A stretch of DNA of 46,760 nucleotides from NCBI GenBank assembly GCA_947169235.1, contig CAMVOY010000014.1, forward strand, positions 1-46,760, given 5' to 3'. The DNA is from an uncultured Lachnospiraceae bacterium (GTDB taxonomy: Bacteria > Bacillota > Clostridia > Lachnospirales > Lachnospiraceae). The translations under genes were made by a program, and so were the position numbers. A model generated the notes under the pieces. It saw only the letters and a list, made by a program, of their open reading frames with translations. It searched no databases and was not told the origin of the DNA. Position 1 is the first letter of the stretch. Every line of letters begins with the position of its first letter. This document shows positions 9,901 through 19,031 of this stretch, in pieces.

Positions 9901-11008
9901 CCAGATCACTAGTATGAATACCATCATTGACATAGAAAAAGACCTTGTAAACACCTGCAACTGCTCGATTAATCTTTAGTTTTGATTCAGTTGATGTTGG
10001 CGCAATAATCTCAATTAACTCTGATGTTTTCCCCATAGAATTGGCTATTTCCACAGGATCTCCGCTACCACTCTCAACTCTAATAGACCAGAATATTCGT
10101 TCCTTAATTCCGTCGATCGAGTTTATTGTAAAGAATGTATCCACATCGAACTTGTCATCCGGTTCCAGCGTTATTCTGGGGCCGGTCGAAAACGTCGAAT
10201 CCCCCTCTCCTTTCGCCTTTGGTATAACATACACCTTAAGATATGCCGTATACGTATTTGCACTGTCCGGAGTATACGTTGCTTTTATCCTTGTATAACC
10301 GGCTCCAACCGCATGAACGACTCCTGTCCTCAATCCAACTGTAGCTATTTCCTCATTTTCAGATGTCCACTGTGCATCAGTTGTTTTTCCAAAGTTCAGC
10401 TTCATAGTCTGATCAGATTCACCTGCATGCATAAATAGAGATCTTTCCTCATCACCCGAATAAACATATTTAAAAATGTTGTCATTTTGGGATGTATCAA
10501 CTGCAAACCACACTTTAAAATGACATTCTGTACTTCTCTCTTTCCACTTATCGGTTGTACTGTCCGGATCATGCTTTAGATTCGTAACTTTTACCGAGAC
10601 GATTACATCTCCTGGCATTGTCGGATATAAGTTAACATTATCCTGGTTCAAAACAGAAACAACAGTACCATCCCTGCTGAAAGCAGCCTTATCCGTTCCG
10701 AGAGTTATTTTCCATTCTATCTTGTAATGCGACGGATCATCATATTGCACATCCCCGGATTCCACTTTTAATGCTGTTTCATTTACTCGAAGATCATATG
10801 TCTTGTTGGGATCCATTGTAATACCCTCTAGAGTATTCTTGATTGATATATTACTCTCGTCATCCGCAGCCTTTGCCACCTTCGGCGTATAGTGGAAGAA
10901 CACTATCCCCGAAAAAGCGCTTATAAATAAATTCAAGGCCAAAAACACGCCGATAAGACGTCTTCCGACCTTTCCCCTTCTTCTATTCTTTCTCATTTCT
11001 TTATTCAT
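6980..11008 (-). CDS. Large secreted protein with about 12 bacterial Ig-like (Big_2) modules
   Basis: The protein has 1,342 residues. A basic N-terminus (RKNRRRGKVGRR) leads into a hydrophobic stretch and a likely signal cleavage after KVAKA. The rest is a chain of Big_2-type modules of about 80-100 residues, recognised by repeats such as WKSSNRRVATVSSSGRVKA, KSGDTSIATVDGGKV and SDTPSVATVTSRGKI. The last four modules are the most regular. No catalytic domain, LPXTG sorting signal, S-layer or choline-binding motif is visible. It is probably a surface or adhesion scaffold. The start chosen is the ATG with GAGG 8 bases upstream; an upstream in-frame start adds 13 residues. Base composition is uneven: the middle is much more AT-rich than the 3' part. 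Confidence 0.85.
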   Translation of the reverse strand: MNKEMRKNRRRGKVGRRLIGVFLALNLFISAFSGIVFFHYTPKVAKAADDESNISIKNTLEGITMDPNKTYDLRVNETALKVESGDVQYDDPSHYKIEWKITLGTDKAAFSRDGTVVSVLNQDNVNLYPTMPGDVIVSVKVTNLKHDPDSTTDKWKERSTECHFKVWFAVDTSQNDNIFKYVYSGDEERSLFMHAGESDQTMKLNFGKTTDAQWTSENEEIATVGLRTGVVHAVGAGYTRIKATYTPDSANTYTAYLKVYVIPKAKGEGDSTFSTGPRITLEPDDKFDVDTFFTINSIDGIKERIFWSIRVESGSGDPVEIANSMGKTSELIEIIAPTSTESKLKINRAVAGVYKVFFYVNDGIHTSDLAAATYTPTVATITITSGIKDGKRVVLGTNDILKLPESYGMSTSDFGDTFDVLVTMENDSPAGNYMTYNDVEKSITAKDREGNLKATMTVKTGKEDYVRGLLPPGATYPSSGKFVTYITIVDGITLGEESLVIMVGQEYQMLASVHGTYDGVINWSSSNSSSVSVDTSGMIKGLKVTTDDVTITASIIAKGGIVRTASCQVKVETAMTDFTLNPAGDRFMNVGDVLTLEAKIKETVSKAPLRWISSKEEVFSVTPAADGKTAVINALAGGTGTLMVENTLNGKRVQIDITVRIPITKLEFKQKEDYKFPFYQNGHNMKEELTIEPNDATSTALVWTVDNTKVATIDNAGYLKFLAPGTVSITVRPEHNPNNLYANAIVKIIGGPDEIIFENLKDDHLDIEAGDTKTVNLKFVPDTAETKLIWKTDKAGVCHLDYDEERKQLEVVGQKPGSCTVTCRTDDNVYYSFTVTCTEASTGIEFEKDSVTLYNGDPINGKFQLVPKLKPTTSTDTVTYKMRDDKIATVSDKGLLTAVAAGKTYVSATTSSGKTAIVDVIVVDKVTKVTGDFKRATVYIGEALTISPKITPQTAANKNIKWSWEPYETDDPGSVELDERGSEVIVTGKTEGMVVLTGVSEDNSSAYVEYTLTVKYRTPQYSTKVTLSPKVKYVNVGKKFKVSRSVKNAYNGNKTLKWKSSNRRVATVSSSGRVKARKVGKATISATCLDGSKAKGSMKVVVRRLVTKIKMNKSNANILVGKSVKLSVRITPSNATIKGVKWKSGDTSIATVDGGKVIGVAPGMVKITATSKDATKKKTYCWVTVSEPVPVTNFTIADANLTVAKGSSIQSGMVPNPSNATDSIKYWSDTPSVATVTSRGKIKGVRPGKATIYARAANGVEGHVDVTVVDINRKAVTLLQYATEQLSIYNITTGITWYSAKPEIASVDANGLVKAKLPGKTIIYAYVDGVKLGCEVTVRRIK

Positions 11009-11183
11009 AGCTTTAACCTCGCTTTTCTTCAAAATGATACAAAACACCGCTACATATATCGGCTTGATCCCTTATTTTTTTTAGTACCCCTATGATACAC
11101 CCTATCTGTGTCAGTTTCACGACCTTCAGATGTCAAAACGTAGTCATGTTTTATTTTACTTTCGCGAGGAGGCTTTGTCAAGG

Positions 11184-11212
11184 TTGCTTTTTTGCCGAAA
11201 ATGTGTTACGAT
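11184..11212 (+). promoter_or_regulatory. Promoter for the secreted protein gene at 11,256
   Basis: TTGCTT and TACGAT are spaced 17 bases apart, with an extended -10 TGT directly before TACGAT. A CGCCA/TGGCG hairpin lies in the predicted leader. No equally clear promoter was seen for the divergent Ig-like gene in this 247-base spacer. Confidence 0.55.
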
Positions 11213-11255
11213 CAATGGCAGAAACGCCAAATGGCGAAAACAAGGAGGTAAACAA

Positions 11256-12725
11256 ATGAATCTTTCAAAATCCAGACGTTTGGCAGCGTTGCTTGCTCTG
11301 GCCCTGACAGTATCCGGCATCTCTGTACCGGCTACGACCAAGACCTCAAAAGCGGCTGACGAGGCAACCACCGCCACCACTACCACGATCTCTGGCGCTG
11401 CTGCTATGGCTCAGCTGACTGACCTTATCAACTCAACATGGACAGATGATCCTTCAAAGCAGAGAGACACACTTGTCGAGGAGTTCGAACTGGTAGACGA
11501 AGCAGGGCAGCTCGAAGTCTATGCCGCAGGCATCCTTATGGCAAAAGACTCAAAACTCAAGATCGTAAAGTACGACGCAAACAAAGATTATTCCACAGAG
11601 CTTTTTGCTCTGCATCCAAAGAAACTCGATGTATACTTCTACGACATGATGATGGCAGGCTCACGTGCTTCTGAGGTAAAACCGGCCGTTTCCATCAAAA
11701 ATGTCAAAGAGGTCCGCAAGACCAACGCCAAAAAAGGTATCTTTACCGTAAAGGCCGTAAGCGGAAAGACCACTTCGTATACGGAATACAAGGTTACCTT
11801 TGACAAGATGAAAAAGAGCACCACTTATTCAAAGACAGGAAAGACCTACAAAAAAGGCTCAAAGAAGATCTCCAAAAAGGTATTTGACAAATACGTAAAA
11901 TCCTATAACAAAACAAAGAAGCTCGCATTCAGTAAGCCTGATGCTACCATGGAGCCTCTCGAGGAAAAACGTATGCTCTACCTTACAAACTCGATCTTTG
12001 TAAACTCTTCTACGGATACTCCTACCGTACTGGTTTACACTAAGGATGATAAAACCAATCCTTACGTGGCATTCACCGGAGGTGATTTCCCGAGAACACG
12101 TTATGTCTTCGGAAAAGATGAAGCAAAAGACTGGAATGATTTCCGTAAGGAAAATGCAAATCCGGTCAAGTTCGTGTATTATTTTGAAAGCATCATCAAC
12201 AGTCCTTCCGACTATGAGATCACCTATACAAAGAACACCGAGCTTAAGCAAGGTCAGTATATCATCGACTTTGCCGATGGTGCAGATATGTACTACGAAG
12301 TGATCGTTGACGAGAGCGGTGCTGCTCCGCAGATCCTCACGGTAACCTGCATCAACTCTATGGGAGTTGCCGATGAGAGATATACATTTACTTATGACAA
12401 CATAAACTACGATGGCCAGATCTATGAGCCGGGATCATTTGAAGAAGCTACTGCAGCAGACAGTTATGTAACTTCTACAGGCGCTACGGTTCGTACACTC
12501 ACAGTTGACTGTGCAGGAACCACCAAGGAAGTTAAGACTGTAGGCAGTTACAGATTCCAGCCATGGACCAAAAACGGCGTATTTACCGTAGGCGGTAAAG
12601 ATTACATGAAGCTCAATCTTGATACCGATGAGTGGTATGCCGCTGAGAAAATCCTTAATCCGGATTCAGGCGATGCAGGTGGCTATGGTGCTCCTACAGA
12701 GAAGATTACCTGGGCTGCCAAGTAA
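11256..12725 (+). CDS. Secreted protein of unknown function
   Basis: I do not recognise a family. The 489-residue product starts with a clear signal peptide (MNLSKSRRLAALLALAL, likely cleaved after TSKA). There is no lipobox Cys and no anchor at the C-terminus. A Thr-rich linker follows. Next comes a lysine-rich, tyrosine-rich segment around residues 165-230 (KTYKKGSKKISKKVF), then an aromatic, acidic C-terminal half. The ATG has an ideal GGAGG site. The frame extends upstream but overlaps the promoter, so the short start is preferred. It is divergent from the Ig-like gene, has its own promoter, and ends at a strong terminator. Confidence 0.85.
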   Translation: MNLSKSRRLAALLALALTVSGISVPATTKTSKAADEATTATTTTISGAAAMAQLTDLINSTWTDDPSKQRDTLVEEFELVDEAGQLEVYAAGILMAKDSKLKIVKYDANKDYSTELFALHPKKLDVYFYDMMMAGSRASEVKPAVSIKNVKEVRKTNAKKGIFTVKAVSGKTTSYTEYKVTFDKMKKSTTYSKTGKTYKKGSKKISKKVFDKYVKSYNKTKKLAFSKPDATMEPLEEKRMLYLTNSIFVNSSTDTPTVLVYTKDDKTNPYVAFTGGDFPRTRYVFGKDEAKDWNDFRKENANPVKFVYYFESIINSPSDYEITYTKNTELKQGQYIIDFADGADMYYEVIVDESGAAPQILTVTCINSMGVADERYTFTYDNINYDGQIYEPGSFEEATAADSYVTSTGATVRTLTVDCAGTTKEVKTVGSYRFQPWTKNGVFTVGGKDYMKLNLDTDEWYAAEKILNPDSGDAGGYGAPTEKITWAAK

Positions 12726-12747
12726 TCCTATTATCAAAAAATGATAT

Positions 12748-12785
12748 AAAAAAGTGCGGGATAAACTCTCGCACTTTTTTTTATT
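12748..12785. terminator. Bidirectional terminator
   Basis: AAAAAAGTGCG and CGCACTTTTTT arms form a stem with T-runs on both strands. It serves the plus-strand secreted protein gene and, from the other side, the end of the glycopolymer locus at the GtrA gene. Confidence 0.85.
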
Positions 12786-13311
12786 TATCATTCTTATCTT
12801 CCTTATCCGATTTATCCTTGAAAACAAACAGCTTGCTGAAAATGAAATTAAGCAGGATGACTAAAATCTGCGTGATAACCTTCCCGATGAAAAGAGCAAC
12901 ACTGTCTCCCGGGAAGAGGATAACTGTGAGCTGGACTCCACCGATTTCGATAATAAGTGTTGTCACCCTTCCTCCAACGAACTTGATAAACTCAATGCTT
13001 ACCGCCTTCGCTCCTCTCACCTGTGAGCGGAACACATAGTGACGGTTCGTCACATACGCAAAGACCACACAGATGATGATCGATATCAGATTCCCTAAAA
13101 ATGTACCTATGGCAAAGCCACCCCAATACCAGTTCTCCCATTTCAGTACATACCAGAACATCGCGCTGAGAGCCAGGTTTAACAGCGTCGTCAGCCCGCC
13201 GAAAAACAGATAGAGTAACCCTTCTCTATGTTTCTGATAAAAATCTTCAAATATCCGCAACCCCGGCAAGCTCATTAATTTATCAAAGATATCCTTCCTT
13301 TCATCACCCAT
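12781..13311 (-). CDS. GtrA family membrane protein
   Basis: This small polytopic protein has 176 residues and four predicted membrane helices. The pattern YLFFGGLTTLLNLALS followed by TNRHYVF and a C-terminal LNFIFSKLFVFKDK is typical of GtrA. GtrA proteins are thought to help move polyprenyl-phosphate sugars across the membrane for polymer modification. A charged tail of Asp and Lys ends the protein. It is last in the surface-glycopolymer locus, 97 bases after the flippase fusion. Its ATG has AAAGG upstream. Confidence 0.88.
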   Translation of the reverse strand: MGDERKDIFDKLMSLPGLRIFEDFYQKHREGLLYLFFGGLTTLLNLALSAMFWYVLKWENWYWGGFAIGTFLGNLISIIICVVFAYVTNRHYVFRSQVRGAKAVSIEFIKFVGGRVTTLIIEIGGVQLTVILFPGDSVALFIGKVITQILVILLNFIFSKLFVFKDKSDKEDKNDK

Positions 13312-13408
13312 AAATATAAACCTTTCTTCTTACACATTATTTCAAATTGGTTATCACAGCAGATTGCATAGGCAAATCCAACATGTATCGAGGGACCTCT
13401 CTGAAACG

Positions 13409-16180
13409 TCACTGCGCATCTGCGACACGCATCCCATGCTCCCTAAGCCATGTCATAACCTTCTCTGTCGATGTCCCATCCGTGACATCATGAAACCACC
13501 CCACAGCTTCCTTCACGGCTGCCATCGGCGCCCCTTCTGCAACCATGGTAATAAACCTCATCACCTCGTCAAACGAGTGAATATGATACCCTGCGAGCTC
13601 CTCCTCGAGATCATCAAAACAACACTCACAATCTCTGAAAAACGTATCCGCGTCTCGGAGAGTCAGTCCTATAGGCTTTTCGGTGAGCAGATAGTCAAAA
13701 TACACTGATGAATAATCAGTTATCAACGCATCCGAGTTCGCTATCATCTCATACAGAGTTTCCTCACATCTTTCCAGAAACTCATCATCGGCGATACGAA
13801 CATTGTCAAGCTCTATCTTTGAGATGAAATGCAAATCCTGCGCCGGATGCGGCCTGAAATAGATCTTGAGCCCGCACTCTTCCAACTTCTCATCGAGTCT
13901 TTTCAGATCATCGATACTCTCGACCTCCGGCATGCCAAAAGGCATCTTCGGCTGTTTCTTTTTGCGAAGCTGCTCCATCGCGAGCACTTCCCAACGCCCT
14001 TCATCTATCTCCTGCTGCCTTGTTTCCTTCTCCTCCTCGCGCTCCAACGCCTTGTTCCTGTGCTGCCTGTACGTGGGCATCCAGAGGACGAAACGCTCCC
14101 TCTCGGGCAGATGCCAGAAATATCCATGTTCCTTTCCGGGACTTCCATGCTTTTTCGGTTCATGAGCAAGGATATCATTTCTGGGATAACCTAACGGCAA
14201 AAGAACATCCTCCGGAATATGTGCCATGCCGGTATAAATATCCTTCCAATACGTACCGCATGTCAGATAACCGTCGCATTCACCGATTTCATCATAGTTC
14301 GTGTAATCAGGCAAAAGCTTTATAGGCATTCCGTGCCCGAGATGCAGCCTCACCTGTTTGCTCCTGAGCTTGTGAACGTAAGAATTAGAATCAATGATGT
14401 ATTTACACCTTGCTGTCGCCAGGATTCTGGAAACGTCGGCAGCTATCCCTTTTTTCTTCTTGTAAACCACGTATACATTCGGCGGTAATTCATACACGCT
14501 TTCTTCATCATAAATATTCCAGTAAATCCTGTGAGACAAATGATAATCATTCTTTATCAACTCATTATAGATCATAAGCGTATTGCCCGAAAAATCAGGA
14601 AAGGATTCGAGCATAACATCCTCACGCATAGGGATCAGTCTAAGTAAAACTTTCGCGATACTTTTAATAACTCCCGATAGTAACCCCTTTTCATATTCGT
14701 TAAAAATAAACAGCCATGCGCAAACAACAAATATAACTGAATAAATGATGCCCTGGCATATAAACGAGATCCATCCGTTCCACTCGCTGAAGCTATCCCA
14801 GAACGGAAGCATATGCATTCCGAAACCGATGAGTCCAACCGGTACCAGCACTAAAAGGATCTTTGCGGCCTCCTTCCAATACCTCGGGATATCGAGTCCG
14901 ATCTTCTTGTAATAAAACCAGTTCATTGTTAATATCTGGCCCAAACAGGTTCCGAAACCTGTAATACATGCGGCGCCGAACCCTCCGAACCACATAGCCA
15001 TCGGGATACTCAGCCCCACGTTAAGAATAGCTATCCCCAGGTACATAACGGATCTGAACCTGTGCCTGTTGAGCGCCCTGATCACGGATATTCCTATATT
15101 CTGAGAAAGCGGTATGATCGCCGGGATGATAACAACCAGCGCAATATAATACGCCTCATTCATATCTTCACCGACCCACAGCCCGATAAACATCCTTCCC
15201 AGTATTATAAATCCGCTCATCAAAAAGCCCAAAAGTATGAACTGTATCCTTCCGATCCTTACGAAAATCTCGGATACTTTTTTCATATCCTTTTCTTTTG
15301 TTGTAAGCTCAGTAATATGCGGTAAAAATACGCCGCTGATAGATGTTGAGAACTGTTCAAAGTAAGAAGTAAACTGCACTCCTACCGAGTAAATTGTAAC
15401 TATCGCAGAGTTCTTTACTATTCCCAAAATAAACTTATCAGTATCAGCATAAAGCCTGTCAATAAGTACATTTAGAAATATAAAAAATGAGAAGCCGAAC
15501 ACCTCTTTGACAACGTCTTTATCCCAGCTTTTTATATCGAATTTCGGTTTAAATCTGTACTGTACATATACACCCTGGATTATCTTCAGCGCCAATGATA
15601 CAACCGTTGTTATTACAGCCAGTGCCACTGCTCCGTAACCCAAAAACAATGCGGCCGTCATACCGACATAAGTCAGTATATAAGAGACGATACTGACACC
15701 CTTTAATACTACAAAACCTTCATTTGCATTCAGTATCGCAGAGTACATCCCGAGTGGAAAAGAACCGACCAGATTTATGAGAAGTATCAAAAATATCATC
15801 TTTAACCGCATGGCTTCCCACTCGGTAAGACCTGAGGCGTTGCTGACAAATATATCCTCGATGAAAAATGAAAGTATGATACCTACTACCAATGCGATCA
15901 GCGCTATCGCGGCATAAAAAACTAGAAACATACCGTTTATACGGTTCTCACCCTTTTTATCACCTAGCGCTTTGTATCTGGAGATATAACGGACCATAGT
16001 ATGCGTAAATCCCATATCAAATATAGTCAGAAATGATATCACACTCATGGCGATAGAGAATACACCATACTCTTCTTTTCCCAGGAATCCGAGTGCAAAG
16101 GGCGTGTAAAACAGACCGACGATAAACGTCAGTGCCAGATACACATATGATAATAATGCCCCTGCTTTTCTCTGATTCAT
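13409..16180 (-). CDS. Fusion: polysaccharide flippase plus CDP-glycerol-type glycerophosphotransferase
   Basis: One uninterrupted frame encodes 923 residues. Residues 1 to about 500 are a Wzx/MATE-like oligosaccharide flippase with 12-14 membrane helices (opening QRKAGALLSYVYLALTF; GFLGKEEYGVFSIAMS). Residues about 520-923 are a TagB/TagF-type transferase domain, with HLGHGMPIK (613-621), WMPTYR, RPHP (776-779) and TDYSSVYFDY (821-830). The first half would flip a lipid-linked glycan, and the second would add polyol phosphate on the cytosolic side. The junction is a short basic segment with no sign of a frameshift. Its ATG overlaps the typA stop as ATGA, so translation is probably coupled. 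The donor could be CDP-glycerol or CDP-ribitol. Confidence 0.88.
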   Translation of the reverse strand: MNQRKAGALLSYVYLALTFIVGLFYTPFALGFLGKEEYGVFSIAMSVISFLTIFDMGFTHTMVRYISRYKALGDKKGENRINGMFLVFYAAIALIALVVGIILSFFIEDIFVSNASGLTEWEAMRLKMIFLILLINLVGSFPLGMYSAILNANEGFVVLKGVSIVSYILTYVGMTAALFLGYGAVALAVITTVVSLALKIIQGVYVQYRFKPKFDIKSWDKDVVKEVFGFSFFIFLNVLIDRLYADTDKFILGIVKNSAIVTIYSVGVQFTSYFEQFSTSISGVFLPHITELTTKEKDMKKVSEIFVRIGRIQFILLGFLMSGFIILGRMFIGLWVGEDMNEAYYIALVVIIPAIIPLSQNIGISVIRALNRHRFRSVMYLGIAILNVGLSIPMAMWFGGFGAACITGFGTCLGQILTMNWFYYKKIGLDIPRYWKEAAKILLVLVPVGLIGFGMHMLPFWDSFSEWNGWISFICQGIIYSVIFVVCAWLFIFNEYEKGLLSGVIKSIAKVLLRLIPMREDVMLESFPDFSGNTLMIYNELIKNDYHLSHRIYWNIYDEESVYELPPNVYVVYKKKKGIAADVSRILATARCKYIIDSNSYVHKLRSKQVRLHLGHGMPIKLLPDYTNYDEIGECDGYLTCGTYWKDIYTGMAHIPEDVLLPLGYPRNDILAHEPKKHGSPGKEHGYFWHLPERERFVLWMPTYRQHRNKALEREEEKETRQQEIDEGRWEVLAMEQLRKKKQPKMPFGMPEVESIDDLKRLDEKLEECGLKIYFRPHPAQDLHFISKIELDNVRIADDEFLERCEETLYEMIANSDALITDYSSVYFDYLLTEKPIGLTLRDADTFFRDCECCFDDLEEELAGYHIHSFDEVMRFITMVAEGAPMAAVKEAVGWFHDVTDGTSTEKVMTWLREHGMRVADAQ

Positions 16181-18021
16181 TTGTTCTGTTCTGCCCTCTT
16201 CGCTCTGTATCTCTCAGTACCGTCAAGTATCTTTTTTCTGATACGAAGGTTCTCAGGAGTCACCTCCAAAAGCTCATCCGTATCTATATAATCAAGCGCC
16301 TGCTCAAGTGACAGTTCTCTCGGCGGAGTCAGTCGTAACGCCTCATCCGCTCCTGATGAACGGGTGTTGGTGAGGTTTTTCTTTTTGCAGACATTTACCT
16401 CGATATCGTCAAACTTGGCATGCTCTCCAACGACCATTCCGCCGTATACCTTTTCACCGGGTCCCACAAAAAGAGTTCCTCTCTCCTGCGCATTGAAAAG
16501 GCCATACGTGATCGTCTCTCCTGCCTCGAACGCGATGAGGGATCCTCTGCTCCTGTACGGGATATCACCCTTATAAGGACCATAACCGGCGAACTCCGTG
16601 TTCAGCACTCCCATGCCCTTTGTATCTGTCAAAAACTCACTTCTGTAACCGATAAGACCTCTCGACGGTATACTGAACTCAAGTCTTGTAGTTCCACCAC
16701 CCAAAGGAGTCATGTTGGTCATCTCGCCTTTTCTGATTCCCAGCTTTTCTATAACAGCTCCCGTACAGTCATCAGGGACATCTATGGTCGCCTTTTCCAT
16801 AGGCTCCAGCTTTTCACCGTTTTCTTCGCGATAGAGTACTTCGGGCTTGCTCACTGCAAACTCATAACCCTCTCGTCTCATGTTCTCGATAAGGACCGAC
16901 AGATGCAACTCACCACGTCCTGATACCTTAAAACACTCGGTGGTCTCGGTATCCTCCACACGCAGTGATACGTCCGTATTTAACATCTTATAAAGTCTGT
17001 CACGAAGATGACGTGATGTCACATACTCTCCCTCGGTTCCTGCCAAAGGAGAATCATTCACGAGAAAGTTCATCGCGATCGTCGGCTCAGATATCTTCTG
17101 GAACGGTATGGCGACCGGATTCTCAGGTCCACACAGAGTATCACCGATATGGATATCCGAGATACCCGATATGGCCACAACCTCCCCGATAGAGGCCTCA
17201 TTTACTTCAACTCTGTTTAACCCCTCAAATACATACAGCTTTGATATCTTCACGGATTCATTTTTATCAGGATCATGATGATTTACTATAACCGCTTCCT
17301 GTCCCACACGTATCGAACCATTGTCAACCTTTCCGATCCCGATTCGACCTATATACTCATTGTAATCTATGGTCGAGATCAGCACCTGGGTCTCCGCCTC
17401 CGGATCACCCTCGGGAGCAGGGATGTAATCAAGCACTGCATCAAAGAGCGGACGCATGTCTCCGCCACCTTTTTTAGCTGCATCCATATCAGCGTATGCA
17501 CAACCCTCTTTCGCGGATGCGAAGATGAACGGACAGTCAAGCTGTGCCTCATCTGCTTCGAGATCTATAAAAAGCTCAAGCACTTCATCCACGACCTCCT
17601 CGGGTCTGGCCTCCTCACGATCGATCTTGTTTACGCATACCACAACCGGCAAAGACAGCTCGAGCGCCTTTTTCAAAACGAACTTTGTCTGAGGCATGGC
17701 TCCCTCAAAAGCATCCACTACAAGCACGACTCCGTTTACCATCTTTAGTACACGCTCAACCTCGCCACCGAAGTCGGCATGTCCCGGGGTATCTATGATA
17801 TTTATCTTTACTCCCTCATAGTTGATCGCAGTATTTTTTGAAAGGATCGTGATACCACGCTCACGCTCGATATCATCCGAATCCATCACGCGCTCCGCGA
17901 CTTCCTCATTCTCACGGAACACTCCGCTCTGTTTCAAAAGCTCATCAACCAGCGTCGTCTTTCCGTGATCGACGTGAGCTATGATCGCTATGTTTCTGAT
18001 GTCTTCTCTTTTCTGTTTCAT
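16177..18021 (-). CDS. typA: Ribosome-associated GTPase TypA/BipA
   Basis: This translational GTPase of the EF-G superfamily is linked to 50S assembly and stress growth. The 614 residues match the family. The G motifs are AHVDHGKT (15-22), [20 protein letters not shown] and SAKEG. The C-terminal half has [21 protein letters not shown] and the TypA tail ([24 protein letters not shown]). It sits inside the surface-glycopolymer locus, 32 bases after the acyltransferase, and overlaps the downstream flippase by 4 bases. This is an unusual place for a housekeeping GTPase. Confidence 0.97.
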   Translation of the reverse strand: MKQKREDIRNIAIIAHVDHGKTTLVDELLKQSGVFRENEEVAERVMDSDDIERERGITILSKNTAINYEGVKINIIDTPGHADFGGEVERVLKMVNGVVLVVDAFEGAMPQTKFVLKKALELSLPVVVCVNKIDREEARPEEVVDEVLELFIDLEADEAQLDCPFIFASAKEGCAYADMDAAKKGGGDMRPLFDAVLDYIPAPEGDPEAETQVLISTIDYNEYIGRIGIGKVDNGSIRVGQEAVIVNHHDPDKNESVKISKLYVFEGLNRVEVNEASIGEVVAISGISDIHIGDTLCGPENPVAIPFQKISEPTIAMNFLVNDSPLAGTEGEYVTSRHLRDRLYKMLNTDVSLRVEDTETTECFKVSGRGELHLSVLIENMRREGYEFAVSKPEVLYREENGEKLEPMEKATIDVPDDCTGAVIEKLGIRKGEMTNMTPLGGGTTRLEFSIPSRGLIGYRSEFLTDTKGMGVLNTEFAGYGPYKGDIPYRSRGSLIAFEAGETITYGLFNAQERGTLFVGPGEKVYGGMVVGEHAKFDDIEVNVCKKKNLTNTRSSGADEALRLTPPRELSLEQALDYIDTDELLEVTPENLRIRKKILDGTERYRAKRAEQNK

Positions 18022-18053
18022 TTCTTTCCTTAACTCCGTTCTTTATTAATGTA

Positions 18054-19031
18054 TTATGATTTTTTCTTACTCATCATCTCTATCAGCTCATGTACACCCC
18101 ATGCCATAAGTACCGTGATCAACGCACAGCAAAGCGCATAGATCACGCCTCCGTCCTTCATGAAATCCACTTTCAGAAGAACTATCATGGGAATCCTCAT
18201 AAGTATATATATCTCAAACAGGTGCACACCCAACCATTTGAATATCCTGTCCGGAAACGGAAGATATCTGGACGCACAGACTACAAATATACAAAAGAGT
18301 ATACTCATGATCAAAAATACACTTGCATGAGTTCCGTAGGTCCTCAGAAGCACCACCGCCCCCGCAGATATCACCATACATATTATCTCTATAGCCCACG
18401 GTTTTATCCAACTTAATCTGTCTCTGTATAACGACACTATCACTCCGAAAAAATAAGCCGACATAGTGTTATAAAACAGCGGACTCGAGAACTCATGAAG
18501 GAACACATACAGCCCTGCTCCAAATACTGCAGTTGCCGCCAGAGATATATTTCTTATCCACACTTGACTCCCGGACTTTTTTTCTCCGAAGAAATACCCT
18601 GTTTCAAAGCCTGCCCATGTTACCAGGTACAGACATAATATAACAAAAATATACCAGTTACTATTTCCTATATTTTTCCACGCGACCAATGACCATAAAA
18701 AGTCGCTGAAACTGAACTCCAAACCTAATATCAGATCCAATACCGCATAGATCAAAACCATCGAAGCAAATCGTATCCACACTCTGAAAACCCGTTTCAC
18801 CGGTATGGATCTCACATAGTCTTTCCCTTTCTTTTTTATCGACTCTGTTATACCGAATCCGGAATAGAACAAAAAAGGTACGACCATCAGCTGCGATATG
18901 GATCTCATCGTATACTCGAGCCACTCGGGAAGCGCCATATAGGCACGCAGATGACTGATAAAGACTATGGATATAAAAATACCGTTGACACATGTCGTAT
19001 AGTCTTTTGACAGCGTATCTTTTTCAGCCAT
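18054..19031 (-). CDS. Acyltransferase family 3 membrane protein
   Basis: The 325-residue polytopic protein has about nine to ten membrane helices. The first holds a conserved-looking His (FISIVFISHLRAYM), followed by YSGFGITESIKKKGKDY and an Arg-rich cytosolic loop (IPVKRVFRVWIRF). This pattern suggests a family that O-acetylates or otherwise acylates surface sugars. It overlaps the preceding glycosyltransferase by 8 bases, so it probably decorates the same polymer. The exact acyl donor and acceptor cannot be told. Confidence 0.75.
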   Translation of the reverse strand: MAEKDTLSKDYTTCVNGIFISIVFISHLRAYMALPEWLEYTMRSISQLMVVPFLFYSGFGITESIKKKGKDYVRSIPVKRVFRVWIRFASMVLIYAVLDLILGLEFSFSDFLWSLVAWKNIGNSNWYIFVILCLYLVTWAGFETGYFFGEKKSGSQVWIRNISLAATAVFGAGLYVFLHEFSSPLFYNTMSAYFFGVIVSLYRDRLSWIKPWAIEIICMVISAGAVVLLRTYGTHASVFLIMSILFCIFVVCASRYLPFPDRIFKWLGVHLFEIYILMRIPMIVLLKVDFMKDGGVIYALCCALITVLMAWGVHELIEMMSKKKS

